From Aradus depressus (lineage: Eukaryota > Arthropoda > Insecta > Hemiptera > Aradidae), in contig OY759215.1 in assembly GCA_963662175.1 (NCBI GenBank), forward strand, positions 8,669,079 to 8,733,078: DNA of 64,000 nucleotides. The letters are read 5' to 3'. Position 1 is the stretch's first letter; each line of letters begins with the position of its first letter. Made by a program: the position numbers and the translations under genes. The notes under the pieces are model-generated. The model worked only from the letters and a program-made list of their open reading frames with translations, had not been told where the DNA came from and did not search any database. Positions 23,715-31,644 of the stretch are shown one piece after another.

Positions 23715-23934
23715 AATATCACTACCAATATACATATTTCCACTTCAATTCACCATATCGTACTTCATAACAATATGTAAAAAATAAATTAAAATTCGAG
23801 ACAAAAAAATTCTCAAGTGAATCAAAGGCAATCTGCTTCCCCAGGCGAATATATCAACTAATTCTTGCTACCATTTCCAAACAACATTTTTTTTTTTTTT
23901 CTTTTATTTGGTATATTTACAATTAGTTAAAATA

Positions 23935-24430
23935 GAACCATAAGTAAATTTGATGACAGTGAGCACTTCCAGGACGCCATCTTGTCGTTGCAGGTCTCTT
24001 GGCCAGGACCGCCTCAGTCTTTGATGAGGATCGTCATGATGGGAACGTGATGACAAGGATCGAGCAACAGGATTGTTATGGAAGGACAGATTGAAGTGAA
24101 ACTTTGAGAAGTGGGACTTAATTAAGGTCAATGACAAAAGGAACTTTGAGATCATTCTGGAGGGTAAGGTTGGAAACATGGTAGGGAGCATCAACGATGG
24201 TTCTGTAGACTTTGGATTGAAAGGACTGGATGGCTTAGTCCGTATGTCCAAATAGGTCTTAAGATGGCCTTGTAGATAGTTTATTCTCTGCGGATAGTTT
24301 GGATTGCCTCTTTACCAAGTGGTAAAGCATTCCAAATCTTCTGTTAACTTCTTGTCTTTTCATGTTTGTGGATTCCAGGTCAATCTTTGGTCGAGGTGGA
24401 ACCCAAGATAGCGGACTTGGTTGGAGAAAC
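23935..24430 (-). pseudogene. jockey-like LINE fragment (post-RT region)
   Basis: Read on the minus strand from 24425, the frames give VRYLGFHLDQRLTWNPQ, the conserved V-x-Y-L-G-x-x-L-D-x-x-L-T-W block after the RT domain of jockey-type ORF2. A frame with LKTYLDIRTKPSSPFNP (the counterpart of L-K-P-I-W-T-Y-G) follows, then NNPVARSLSSRSHHDD to the C-terminus. In-frame stops and frame changes show decay. Confidence 0.7.
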
Positions 24431-24484
24431 AAATAGATTAATAGTAACTAAAATTCTTAAACAAATAGATCAATTTAGTTAAAA

Positions 24485-25156
24485 ATGTATAAGTGTCTTG
24501 GGTGGTCCTGCATATACACATATAAAATGTATAAGTGTCTTGGGTGGTCCTGCATATACACATATAAAATGTATAAGTGTCTTGGGTGGTCCTGCATATA
24601 CACATATAAAATGTATAAGTGTCTTGGGTGGTCCTGCATATACACATATAAAATGTATAAGTGTCTTGGGTGGTCCTGCATATACACATATAAAATGTAT
24701 AAGTGTCTTGGGTGGTCCTGCATATACACATATAAAATGTATAAGTGTCTTGGGTGGTCCTGCATATACACATATAAAATGTATAAGTGTCTTGGGTGGT
24801 CCTGCATATACACATATAAAATGTATAAGTGTCTTGGGTGGTCCTGCATATACACATATAAAATGTATAAGTGTCTTGGGTGGTCCTGCATATACACATA
24901 TAAAATGTATAAGTGTCTTGGGTGGTCCTGCATATACACATATAAAATGTATAAGTGTCTTGGGTGGTCCTGCATATACACATATAAAATGTATAAGTGT
25001 CTTGGGTGGTCCTGCATATACACATATAAAATGTATAAGTGTCTTGGGTGGTCCTGCATATACACATATAAAATGTATAAGTGTCTTGGGTGGTCCTGCA
25101 TATACACATATAAAATGTATAAGTGTCTTGGGTGGTCCTGCATATACACATATAAA
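24485..25156. repeat. 42-bp minisatellite, 16 identical units
   Basis: The unit starts ATGTATAAGTGTCTTGGGTG and repeats every 42 bp with no visible differences. As 42 is a multiple of three and the unit lacks stops in several frames, it creates long open frames on both strands (for example 14-aa repeats beginning MYKCLGW). These are not genes. Unit identity suggests recent expansion. The array ends 100 bp left of the Polinton. Confidence 0.95.
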
Positions 25157-25255
25157 ATCTTGAGTCCTCCATTCCTTTTGGCTGAAAATCAATATGTATT
25201 ATCCTTATCGGGTCCTCAATACCTACTCGTATATGAAATTTCCTATATATATATA

Positions 25256-25672
25256 AGTAGTGTAATTTGGCCGGACCTGGGCCAGTTAAAGGGGCGCTAT
25301 GCTGGTCTAGTAGTGCCCAGGCTTAAATGGACCATAGTAGGTCAGGTTTTAAAGGGTGGGTCACGCTTGGACTCGTGGTTTTAAAGTCCAGTGGACTGGT
25401 GTGTCAGATGTGTGTCAAACAGATGTAAACCTATCATTTATTTATTTTGATATCTCAAAAAAATCGCTAGCGTCTGAGAGGTCATTCAACCGTATATGTA
25501 AACAGACGACGAGAGGTCATCCAACCTTCAGTGAGTGTGTCTTACAGATGTAATTCATATATTTATTTTGCTATCTCAGTGATTCGAAAAAAAATCGCTA
25601 GCGTCTGACAGGTCATTGAACCTTGCATATAAACACACGAGATTATACCACCACCTCATTCAACTTTCAGTG
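25256..25672 (+). repeat. Polinton left terminal inverted repeat
   Basis: 417 bp matching the right TIR with only a few changes, the main one a longer T/A run in the right copy (8 versus 12). The inner part is a degenerate tandem duplication (about 25419-25533 and 25543-25672). In it, AAATCGCTAGCGTCTGA occurs twice, and a short motif of the type AGGTCATTCAACC occurs four times. These could be binding sites for integrase or replication proteins (inference). Confidence 0.95.
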
Positions 25673-25949
25673 TGTATGTGAAAACTTATCATTTTGGTAT
25701 CCTACAGAAATTTTTTCGAAAAACGGTGAGCGAAAAATGTATTATTGAGAAATTAACACAGTCAACGAACTTTCAGTTTAGAAAGTATGAGAGTGGTTCA
25801 TCTGGTGAAAGTAGGAGCAAAGATGACCACCTTCGTGAGAGCCTAATTTGCATACCGGTCCAGGACCGTGTCCTCCTTGCTCCTCATTTTTCGAAAGTGG
25901 AATTTTTTGAATATGTTGATTTTTCAAAATTTGATGCTTCTTCCGAGAA

Positions 25950-25984
25950 TATAAAAAGACAGGAATCTAGCGGGTCCCATCATT
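25950..25984 (+). promoter_or_regulatory. TATA box and initiator of the first spliced gene
   Basis: TATAAAAAG at 25950 and TCATT at 25980-25984 put the probable start A at 25982, 32 bp from the TATA box. The start codon follows at 25997. Confidence 0.6.
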
Positions 25985-25996
25985 ATCTAGCCAAAC

Positions 25997-26421
25997 ATGG
26001 ACACAGAAACTCAGGAGAGTGACTTGAACGCTTTAGTACAAAAACTAAATGCATCTAAGGCGGAATTCATACCGATAAATGAATTAATAATAGATGAGAA
26101 ATATTCGATTCTTGCAATGAAAAGAATAAATACAATTTACGGACCCAGTATAATCGCGACTTTCATTGAAGGAGATGTCGACGAGCCCAGCGACAGCTTG
26201 AAAAGCATTTTTTTGCCGAAGCGCTATACAGAAATGTTTTCCGGTGAAGAACTACTTCAAGCTTCAGGTTACTTTTTAAAAAAAAAATAATAATTTAAAA
26301 AAAAAAAGTCACTTTTTAAGAAAAACTAAAAATTTTTTTTTTTTTTTTTACAGGCAATTTGAAATTGGCGTACAAAGGCCGAAGAATCAATAAGGAGCAT
26401 TTATTTGAATTCTCAGTGTAA
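25997..26421 (+). CDS. small spliced Polinton protein, paralogue 1 (possible OB-like fold)
   Basis: Two exons, 25997-26267 and 26354-26421, joined in phase 1 across an 86-bp intron with GT donor, T-rich tract and CAG acceptor; the product is 112 aa. Without splicing the frame ends in a meaningless lysine run. Features: YSILAMKRINTIYGPSI, then FLPKRYTEMF, then (exon 2) LAYKGRR and LFEFSV. The same order of motifs and the same last intron position occur in the gene at 26643-27187, and more distantly in the right-end gene at 39950-40399. Alternating short hydrophobic strands suggest a small beta-barrel such as an OB fold, possibly nucleic-acid binding; this is inference. It has its own TATA/initiator promoter and a ~15-nt leader. 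Confidence 0.8.
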
Positions 26422-26575
26422 TCTAATGTATTTTTGAAAAATATATAATTTGTAATCAAGTGTTGACTTTATTTACACAACCAAAAATGATGAAATCTCA
26501 CCCCCCTCAAACACAAATTTGTGCCAACCTACTTTCTAAAAGAAACTTGTATGAATTTGAAATGTCAAATCCGAG
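26422..26575. other. intergenic spacer inside the Polinton
   Basis: Contains AATATATAATTTG after the first gene (possible 3' end region). No gene seen. Confidence 0.4.
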
Positions 26576-26613
26576 TATATAAACCCTCTGAGATCCCCGA
26601 ATTGGTATCAGTC
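26576..26613 (+). promoter_or_regulatory. TATA box and TCAGT initiator of the second spliced gene
   Basis: TATATAAA at 26576-26583 and TCAGTC at 26608-26613 (start A at 26610), a 34-bp spacing that fits an arthropod core promoter. It defines the first exon that begins at 26643. Confidence 0.7.
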
Positions 26614-26642
26614 TTTCGTCTGAGAACATCTCATCTCCAATA

Positions 26643-27187
26643 ATGAACACTTCTGCTTCTAGCGCTTCCAAGGTATATTCTAAAATTCTCTTAGACATTT
26701 TTATACTCTAAAAAAATTCGATAATAATTTCATGATGGCACAAATTTTTCAACATCTTGTAGATTTCATCTCTTGTAAGAAAACTAAACACCAAAATGCG
26801 TGGTGAAGTCGTATCTATGACCGAATTAACAGTAGGTGAAAAATATAGAATTCTTACCATGAAAAAAATTGAGACAAGTTATGGTCTTAGTATAATGGCA
26901 ACGGTGATTGAAGATGAGGACCGTAATGCACAAAGATGGAATGATGGTCAGAAAACGGTTTTTTTACCAAAAAGATATACTAAAATGTTTACCGATGATG
27001 ATTTAAAAGATGCAGAAGGTAATAAAAAAAAAGCTTAAGCCGTAATTTTTGACTTAGATAATTTTTTTAAAATTATTAAGCATCTCATTTATTTTTTTTT
27101 TAATTTTAATTTTTTGTAGGTAAGCTAAATATGGTGTATAAAGGTCGTGGATCAAGACAGGAGTATCTCTTAGAGTTTTCAATGTAG
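26643..27187 (+). CDS. small spliced Polinton protein, paralogue 2 (possible OB-like fold)
   Basis: Three exons: 26643-26672, 26763-27018 and 27120-27187 (117 aa). The first junction is phase 0 (AAG|GTATAT ... TTGTAG|ATT), the second phase 1 (GAAG|GTAATA ... TTGTAG|GTA). The first exon was inferred because the spliced N-terminus (ISSLVRKLNTK) aligns with ALVQKLNASK of paralogue 1, upstream of the obvious frame at 26796. Shared motifs: EKYRILTMKKIETSYG, FLPKRYTKMF, VYKGRG and LLEFSM. The acidic insert before FLPKRY is longer than in paralogue 1. The gene converges on the integrase gene. Function unknown; a single-strand DNA-binding role is only a guess. Confidence 0.8.
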
Positions 27188-27321
27188 AGAATTCAATGTA
27201 ATACCGATATTTTGAAATAATAAAAATCTGATTAAAAACGTATTGATATTGATTTATAAACACCTTAAGGGAAGGGGAAAAAATAAATAAAATAATTTGA
27301 AAAGATTTTATTTTTTTATAT

Positions 27322-28269
27322 TCACACTAATTGAGATAAATTGACCCAACTCTTTTCTGACAGTCCGAACCACTTCACATATATACGATTCCCTTTTCGT
27401 CGAAGAACTTTTTCAATGAGATAAACACCAGGATCCTTTACAATCTGTAATTCTTCTTTATAAAATGCGCCAAATATGTCTTGATTATTCGCATCTTGTA
27501 AAAGGTATGTGATGGGGTTTGTAAATTGCACCTTGACAACTTTGAAGATCTCAGGTGAGAATTGAGCAAGATAGCCTTTGGCAAATGCATTGCGTAATTT
27601 TGATATGCGGACATAATCCCCCTCCTTGAATTTAGGTTTGGTAGTGGTAGCCGGGACTGAATAAACAGTGGCAATTAGCTCATTTTGAAGCTTCTTATTA
27701 GCGACAACCTCAGACGGAGTGGCTTGAATTGTACGGTGCTTTGTATTATTATATCTTGAAAGCAGAGCAGGTAGCAAGTCGACATATTTATGATTTCCAT
27801 TCAAGGTGAACATTTTCCACATATGTCCTTTTAATGTTCTATTGAATCGTTCAGCAATCGAAGCCTTTTTTCCAGAGTATGTAGAATAGTGGTGAATATT
27901 ATTTTTTTTCATAAGAGTCTGGAAGTTAGTATTGTAGAATTCACGTCCTTCATCTGTAAGCAATAATTGAGGTATACGTTTACTCTCGAGAAATATAGTC
28001 TCTAGCGCTTTTGTAACTTCTGGTCCTGTCTTTCGCTTCAATGGTATTGCCCAGGCATATTTCGAGAAGCCATCGATTACGGTCAATAAATATTTAAAGC
28101 CTTTATTGACTCGCCAATATGGCACCATCTCGACTAAATCTGCCTCCCACAAATCGTCCACTCCTTTTAAAAGCACTTTACGTCGAGGATAATTAACACG
28201 AGCTGGTTTATGGAGTTCTCTAACGACAACTTCTCTTGGTGTGTAAGGTTTTGAAAGTATATTCCCCAT
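27322..28269 (-). CDS. Polinton integrase (retroviral-type, with chromodomain)
   Basis: 315 aa. The catalytic core shows D44 in LWEADLVEM, D106 in LLLTDEGREFY and E140 in ASIAERFNRTLK, that is, D-x61-D-x33-E, the retroviral/Polinton spacing. The C-terminal region has an SH3-like stretch (FKEGDYVRISKLR, residues 214-226) and a chromodomain-like end (residues 283-315, YLIEKVLRRKGNRIYVKWFG). In Polintons this enzyme joins the element ends to the target and makes 6-bp duplications, in agreement with the TATATA repeats here. The chromodomain may steer insertion to particular chromatin. The typical N-terminal zinc-binding motif is absent. All three catalytic residues are present, so the enzyme looks functional. 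First gene of the leftward block in map order, last from the central promoter. Confidence 0.95.
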   Translation of the reverse strand: MGNILSKPYTPREVVVRELHKPARVNYPRRKVLLKGVDDLWEADLVEMVPYWRVNKGFKYLLTVIDGFSKYAWAIPLKRKTGPEVTKALETIFLESKRIPQLLLTDEGREFYNTNFQTLMKKNNIHHYSTYSGKKASIAERFNRTLKGHMWKMFTLNGNHKYVDLLPALLSRYNNTKHRTIQATPSEVVANKKLQNELIATVYSVPATTTKPKFKEGDYVRISKLRNAFAKGYLAQFSPEIFKVVKVQFTNPITYLLQDANNQDIFGAFYKEELQIVKDPGVYLIEKVLRRKGNRIYVKWFGLSEKSWVNLSQLV

Positions 28270-28315
28270 GACAAACTCTATCAGACTAATACTAAATCAA
28301 TTGTCTCACTTTAAT

Positions 28316-28882
28316 TTAAGCATCATGGTTCTGCTTTTTTAGCATATATTTCGACAGTTCTCGTTGAAGATGCTGAAGAGTTACATATCCAGAATTATCA
28401 ATTTTCTTGACCAAGTAAGCCAATTCTCTTTGAAGATAATTCAGTGTGACTACATCATTAGAATCTATGGGAGGGCTGACATTTACTAGTCTTTTCTTAC
28501 TCCCATTGATATATGCTCCAGGCCAATTTTTGAGATCAGTGTAGAACCTTGCCGATCTGTCCACATATCCTTTCGTAGCTGCATCAGAGGGGTCCGATGG
28601 ATCCTCTATATGTATTAGCCTTTTAGCATTAAAGTCAATTTTGCTTCCTGACTGAGAAAAATGTGAAATTCGAGAATCGACATAATTTCTGGAAGCAGCA
28701 TCTGATCCCTCCAATCCTTCTCCTAAATTGATTATTCGCCTATGGTTGACATCGAGAACTCCTCCAGCTTCAACCTGTCTGAATCGGTCCTCTCCTTTTA
28801 AAGCTTGAACTGTATTGTATAATTTTTGCTGATTGCGGTAATACCGCTTACCAACATGCCGTCCGAACTTGTCAATGGTCAT
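28316..28882 (-). CDS. phage tail-fibre-like repeat protein
   Basis: 188 aa. Three copies of a ~30-residue unit can be seen: about 42-72 (DVNHRRIINLGEGLEGSDAA then NYVD), 81-111 (DFNAKRLIHIEDPSDPSDAA then GYVD) and a degenerate one at 125-155 (INGSKKRLVNV, DSNDVVTLNYL). The pattern 'I/L-x-N/H-x-x-x-P-x-x-x-D-A-A-x-x-x-Y-V' is that of trimeric tail-fibre/neck repeats of phages and of fibre-like proteins in some virus-like elements. The N-terminus is basic. A role as a spike or fibre on the Polinton capsid is inference. It lies 17 bp downstream of the RING gene and 46 bp upstream of the integrase, all leftward. Confidence 0.75.
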   Translation of the reverse strand: MTIDKFGRHVGKRYYRNQQKLYNTVQALKGEDRFRQVEAGGVLDVNHRRIINLGEGLEGSDAASRNYVDSRISHFSQSGSKIDFNAKRLIHIEDPSDPSDAATKGYVDRSARFYTDLKNWPGAYINGSKKRLVNVSPPIDSNDVVTLNYLQRELAYLVKKIDNSGYVTLQHLQRELSKYMLKKQNHDA

Positions 28883-28899
28883 TTTAGAACTGAAACCCC

Positions 28900-29106
28900 T
28901 CAGGTGAAATAGACTCTATACACACCAATTTTTGAACTTCTACAATATGGACAAAAAATACAAAAAACAGAACAGTCCATACAGGTAAAATGACCACATG
29001 GTAATATGACCGTATCTACAATGGCATCGAAACACACCTTACAACGAAGATCTACCAAATATTCCTCTGAATTTTCTGATTCCTCCTCATCTTCACTAGA
29101 GCTCAT
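28900..29106 (-). CDS. small IAP-like RING-finger protein
   Basis: 68 aa with an acidic Ser/Glu-rich start and a complete C3HC4 RING: C22, C25, C37, H39, C42, C45, C52, C55 (CKVCFDA, LPCGHFTCMDC, FCPYC). The spacing and the end VYRVYF resemble the C-terminal RING of inhibitor-of-apoptosis proteins, which act as ubiquitin E3 ligases. No BIR domain is present. It begins 2 bp after the stop of the upstream DUF8207-like gene. A role in dampening host cell death or in degrading a host factor is inference from the family. Confidence 0.85.
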   Translation of the reverse strand: MSSSEDEEESENSEEYLVDLRCKVCFDAIVDTVILPCGHFTCMDCSVFCIFCPYCRSSKIGVYRVYFT

Positions 29107-29108
29107 GA

Positions 29109-30128
29109 TTAATATATAATATTTGCTTCTCTCAATTCTTCCAATATTGACGCGATTTCATTCGAATGAGGTCCACCTCCTGCTGCTTCGCTAGCATAGA
29201 GCAAGCTTAACCTCGTACAGAGTTCATTGGGATCGTCCCAGCGCTCATATATAGGTCTTGTACAATTCATCCATAAGCCCGAGCCAGAAAAATGAGATTT
29301 TTTTGAACGGGTATGATATTGTCTGGTAGTAGGAGTAAATAATTTTGCAATTATATTTTTATACTTGAAACTTTTATTACCACTCAAACTTTTAGCTTCA
29401 CTGAAATGTCTTTTATGAGCATTTGTAACCGTCAGTAGTTCCTTATATATGGCTAAATCCTCATTTTTGTATGTCATAGGTTCTTTTAAAAACAAAAGTT
29501 CATAGAGTCCAGGTGTACCTTCATAAAATTTGTCTTTAATTTCTAAATCATTGTGATCCACCCGAACGCTAGCGTCACCTAACGTTAACCCACCACTGGG
29601 TAGAAAGCGAAGTCCATAGCGAGTGTCAAAGTCCTTTGTATCTCCACTAAGAAATTTTCTAATATATGGGCGCAAAAATGGACCAATATTGGATGATTCA
29701 ATCATTCTTTCTACTGCATCTCTGCCTAGCGCAGTCTGAGACAAAAGTTGTGCTTCTTCTACAGGTGTAATAGGAGGTGATGAACTTTCAAAGACTTCTT
29801 CTTCAAAAGGGACTTCTTCCCTCCTAGGTGTAGTGAATGAAGGAGTATAGAGTTGAGTTTTTGGTTTTCCACTGATTGGTGTGATGATTTTTTCTTCTTG
29901 CGGATATATTTCAGATTTCTCTATGTTTGGGAATGGTGGAGTCTTGATTATCGATTTGGTAGGTGCTTGTTTCAGAGTTTCCGTTATTTGTAGCAGTGGT
30001 TTTGTAACTGGTTCGAATGTTTTCTCTAGTGACTCATGAGTCTCTAGAGCCCCCTTCTTGAAAGATTTCAACTTTTTTCTCAAACCTTTAGAGGTCTTGA
30101 TAATATCTCGTACTACTGAACGTTTCAT
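29109..30128 (-). CDS. DUF8207-like Polinton protein
   Basis: 339 aa. The N-terminal ~45 residues are very basic, followed by a long Pro/Thr/Glu-rich, probably disordered stretch (about 45-125). The conserved region at about 165-290 contains DTRYGLRFLPSGG, LGDASVRVDHNDL, GTPGLYELLFLKEPM and KYKNIIAKLF. I recognise this as the DUF8207 pattern found in many arthropod Polinton-associated proteins. Function is unknown; the basic start and disorder would suit a core or scaffold protein packed with DNA. Start choice: ATG at 30128 lies 8 nt after a TCAGT initiator with a TATA-like box 32 bp further up. Confidence 0.75.
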   Translation of the reverse strand: MKRSVVRDIIKTSKGLRKKLKSFKKGALETHESLEKTFEPVTKPLLQITETLKQAPTKSIIKTPPFPNIEKSEIYPQEEKIITPISGKPKTQLYTPSFTTPRREEVPFEEEVFESSSPPITPVEEAQLLSQTALGRDAVERMIESSNIGPFLRPYIRKFLSGDTKDFDTRYGLRFLPSGGLTLGDASVRVDHNDLEIKDKFYEGTPGLYELLFLKEPMTYKNEDLAIYKELLTVTNAHKRHFSEAKSLSGNKSFKYKNIIAKLFTPTTRQYHTRSKKSHFSGSGLWMNCTRPIYERWDDPNELCTRLSLLYASEAAGGGPHSNEIASILEELREANIIY

Positions 30129-30133
30129 TTTAA

Positions 30134-30168
30134 ACTGAGCTGCTGCGGTACACTTACATCAATATAAA
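30134..30168 (-). promoter_or_regulatory. TATA-like box and TCAGT initiator within the ATPase gene end
   Basis: On the minus strand, TTTATATTG at 30168-30160 and TCAGT at 30138-30134 (start A at 30136), 8 nt before the DUF8207-like start codon. The promoter overlaps the last codons of the ATPase gene. Confidence 0.55.
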
Positions 30169-30837
30169 GGTGTCAAAGCCCTGTCGGTACCTCCCCTTGT
30201 CTGCCTCTCGAGTTTTATCAAGGACAAAGAACCCATAGGGGTCACTGTCCCAACATAGTGCACACATCTTTTGAAACATACCAAATGTAACATCTGTCGA
30301 ACTAACGTGATCCTGATAAATATGTTTTAAATTTAACAAATTTTGTCTGAAAAGTATTAAAAAATTTGCATTGTCTCTAATTAAGTGCTTTGGTATATGC
30401 GCATATGTCTGCCCAATGTAAATAGGGAATATAGACTTGTGTCGTCCCATACTAAAATACTTTCTTATTATATTATGGTTATCGAGGCTAATATCATCAA
30501 AAATAAAAGCAGAATTAGGTTTTGCATCTTCCAGCTGTATCACACTTTCGGAATCATCAAAAGTGTAATATCCTATTTCGGGAACCGTGTCCATTACCTT
30601 TTTTAAATAGGTGTATTTCGCCTGTGATAAAGATCGAGAGTAAATGTAGAGATTTTCGAAACAAAGTCCATTTTCATCAAGAAGGAGGCTAATGACCAAA
30701 TTGGTTTTCCCCGATCCTGTAGCTCCACAAACAATGATTAGAGGGTTTGGTGGTAAAAGTCTTATTGTTTCATCTTTTTCCTGGTGAGGAAGAAGGTCAA
30801 CAACTTTCAGTTGTAAAGGTTGAGGCTCCAAATGCAT
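30154..30837 (-). CDS. A32-like DNA-packaging ATPase (FtsK-HerA superfamily)
   Basis: 227 aa from the chosen start at 30837. The Walker A motif is GATGSGKT (38-45), Walker B FIFDDIS (111-117), and the following IGQTYAHIPK (141-150) carries the sensor-type Gln. Together these identify the poxvirus A32/adenovirus-IVa2-like genome-packaging ATPase carried by Polintons, which pumps DNA into the capsid. The frame is open further upstream to 30900, but those 21 codons overlap the TATA box and initiator, so Met at 30837, ten bases after the predicted start site, is preferred. All key residues are present. It is transcribed divergently from the PLA2-like gene. Confidence 0.95.
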   Translation of the reverse strand: MHLEPQPLQLKVVDLLPHQEKDETIRLLPPNPLIIVCGATGSGKTNLVISLLLDENGLCFENLYIYSRSLSQAKYTYLKKVMDTVPEIGYYTFDDSESVIQLEDAKPNSAFIFDDISLDNHNIIRKYFSMGRHKSIFPIYIGQTYAHIPKHLIRDNANFLILFRQNLLNLKHIYQDHVSSTDVTFGMFQKMCALCWDSDPYGFFVLDKTREADKGRYRQGFDTFILM

Positions 30838-30841
30838 TTCG

Positions 30842-30906
30842 GTAAATGATACCTTTAGTGAAACCGCTGTATATATAAATTGAGAGCATGATCCTTTCAT
30901 TTCAGT
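30842..30906. promoter_or_regulatory. divergent core promoter with one shared TATA box
   Basis: A single TATATATAAA (30870-30879) is readable on both strands. Rightward, TCAGT at 30902-30906 lies at the expected ~30 bp and directly abuts the PLA2-like start codon at 30907. Leftward, TCATTT at 30849-30844 lies ~25-30 bp away, ten bases before the ATPase start at 30837. Confidence 0.65.
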
Positions 30907-31644
30907 ATGAAACGAAAGATAGGAGGCAGTGTAGTAAACGCTCTAATCAACAAGCTACCATTTGAAGCACACATTCCAGGATATAATTATTGTGGACCCG
31001 GCACCAAGTTACAAGATCGCTTAGCTCGAGGTGATACGGGTATTAATCCATTAGACGAAGCCTGTCTTGAACACGATATTTCCTATTCAAAAACTAATAA
31101 TTTATCTCAGAGACACGCAGCAGACAGAATCTTAGCAGATAAAGCTTGGGAGAGAGTCAGATCTAAGGACGCAAAGTGGGGGGAGAAGGCAGCTGCTTGG
31201 ACTATAACAAATACCATGAAGGCTAAAGTCAAAATGGGGTCTGGACTTCGAGGATCCTTTGGAAAACTTGTAAAAGCTGCACGAGTAGGTCGTCATTTAC
31301 CTATTGATAGGGCTTCTGCTTTATCATTGAAAAAAGCAAAACGGTATTTGCAAAAATGGAAAATAACAAAAACGCCGAGGATGCTCCCTTTGCCTAAAAC
31401 CGGTGGGGTATTACCATTTCTCGTACCACTATTTGCAGGATTATCTGCTCTCGGTAGCTTAGCAGGTGGTGCGTCAGCTATAGCAAAAACTGTAAGCGAT
31501 GTCCAAAATGCAAAGGCTAAATTGGAAGAGATGAAAAGACATAATAGGACAATTGAAGGACAAAAAATAGGTCAAGGACTTTACGTAAGACCATACAGAA
31601 ACGGATACGGATTATACGTGAGACCATATAAAAATCAGATGTGA
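30907..31644 (+). CDS. phospholipase-A2-like minor virion protein
   Basis: 245 aa. Residues 24-61 carry the PLA2 core: calcium-loop-like YNYCGPGTKL (27-36) and the catalytic-type EACLEHDISYS with H56-D57. A similar domain in parvovirus VP1 helps virions leave endosomes, and PLA2-like proteins occur in Polintons/adintoviruses. The central part is Lys/Arg-rich. A hydrophobic segment at about 168-192 (LPFLVPLFAGLSALGSLAGG) could insert into membrane, and the end has a repeated LYVRPY-N-GYG motif. The stop codon TGA (31642-31644) is followed in the same frame by the protease, which lacks its own ATG near its N-terminus, so the two may be made as a fusion by readthrough or may be split by a recent mutation. 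Confidence 0.85.
   Translation: MKRKIGGSVVNALINKLPFEAHIPGYNYCGPGTKLQDRLARGDTGINPLDEACLEHDISYSKTNNLSQRHAADRILADKAWERVRSKDAKWGEKAAAWTITNTMKAKVKMGSGLRGSFGKLVKAARVGRHLPIDRASALSLKKAKRYLQKWKITKTPRMLPLPKTGGVLPFLVPLFAGLSALGSLAGGASAIAKTVSDVQNAKAKLEEMKRHNRTIEGQKIGQGLYVRPYRNGYGLYVRPYKNQM

Noticed and set aside
24438..25384. Five long open frames (221-299 aa) over the 42-bp array
   Set aside because: They are a by-product of a 42-bp repeat without stops; all frames on both strands are equally open, there is no codon bias, and no start context.
25672..26022. 116-aa open frame just inside the left TIR
   Set aside because: It runs through the TATA box and initiator of the first spliced gene, shows no motif, and overlaps that gene's start in another frame.
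30838..30900. N-terminal extension of the packaging ATPase to 30900
   Set aside because: Those codons contain the shared TATA box and the initiator of the ATPase itself.
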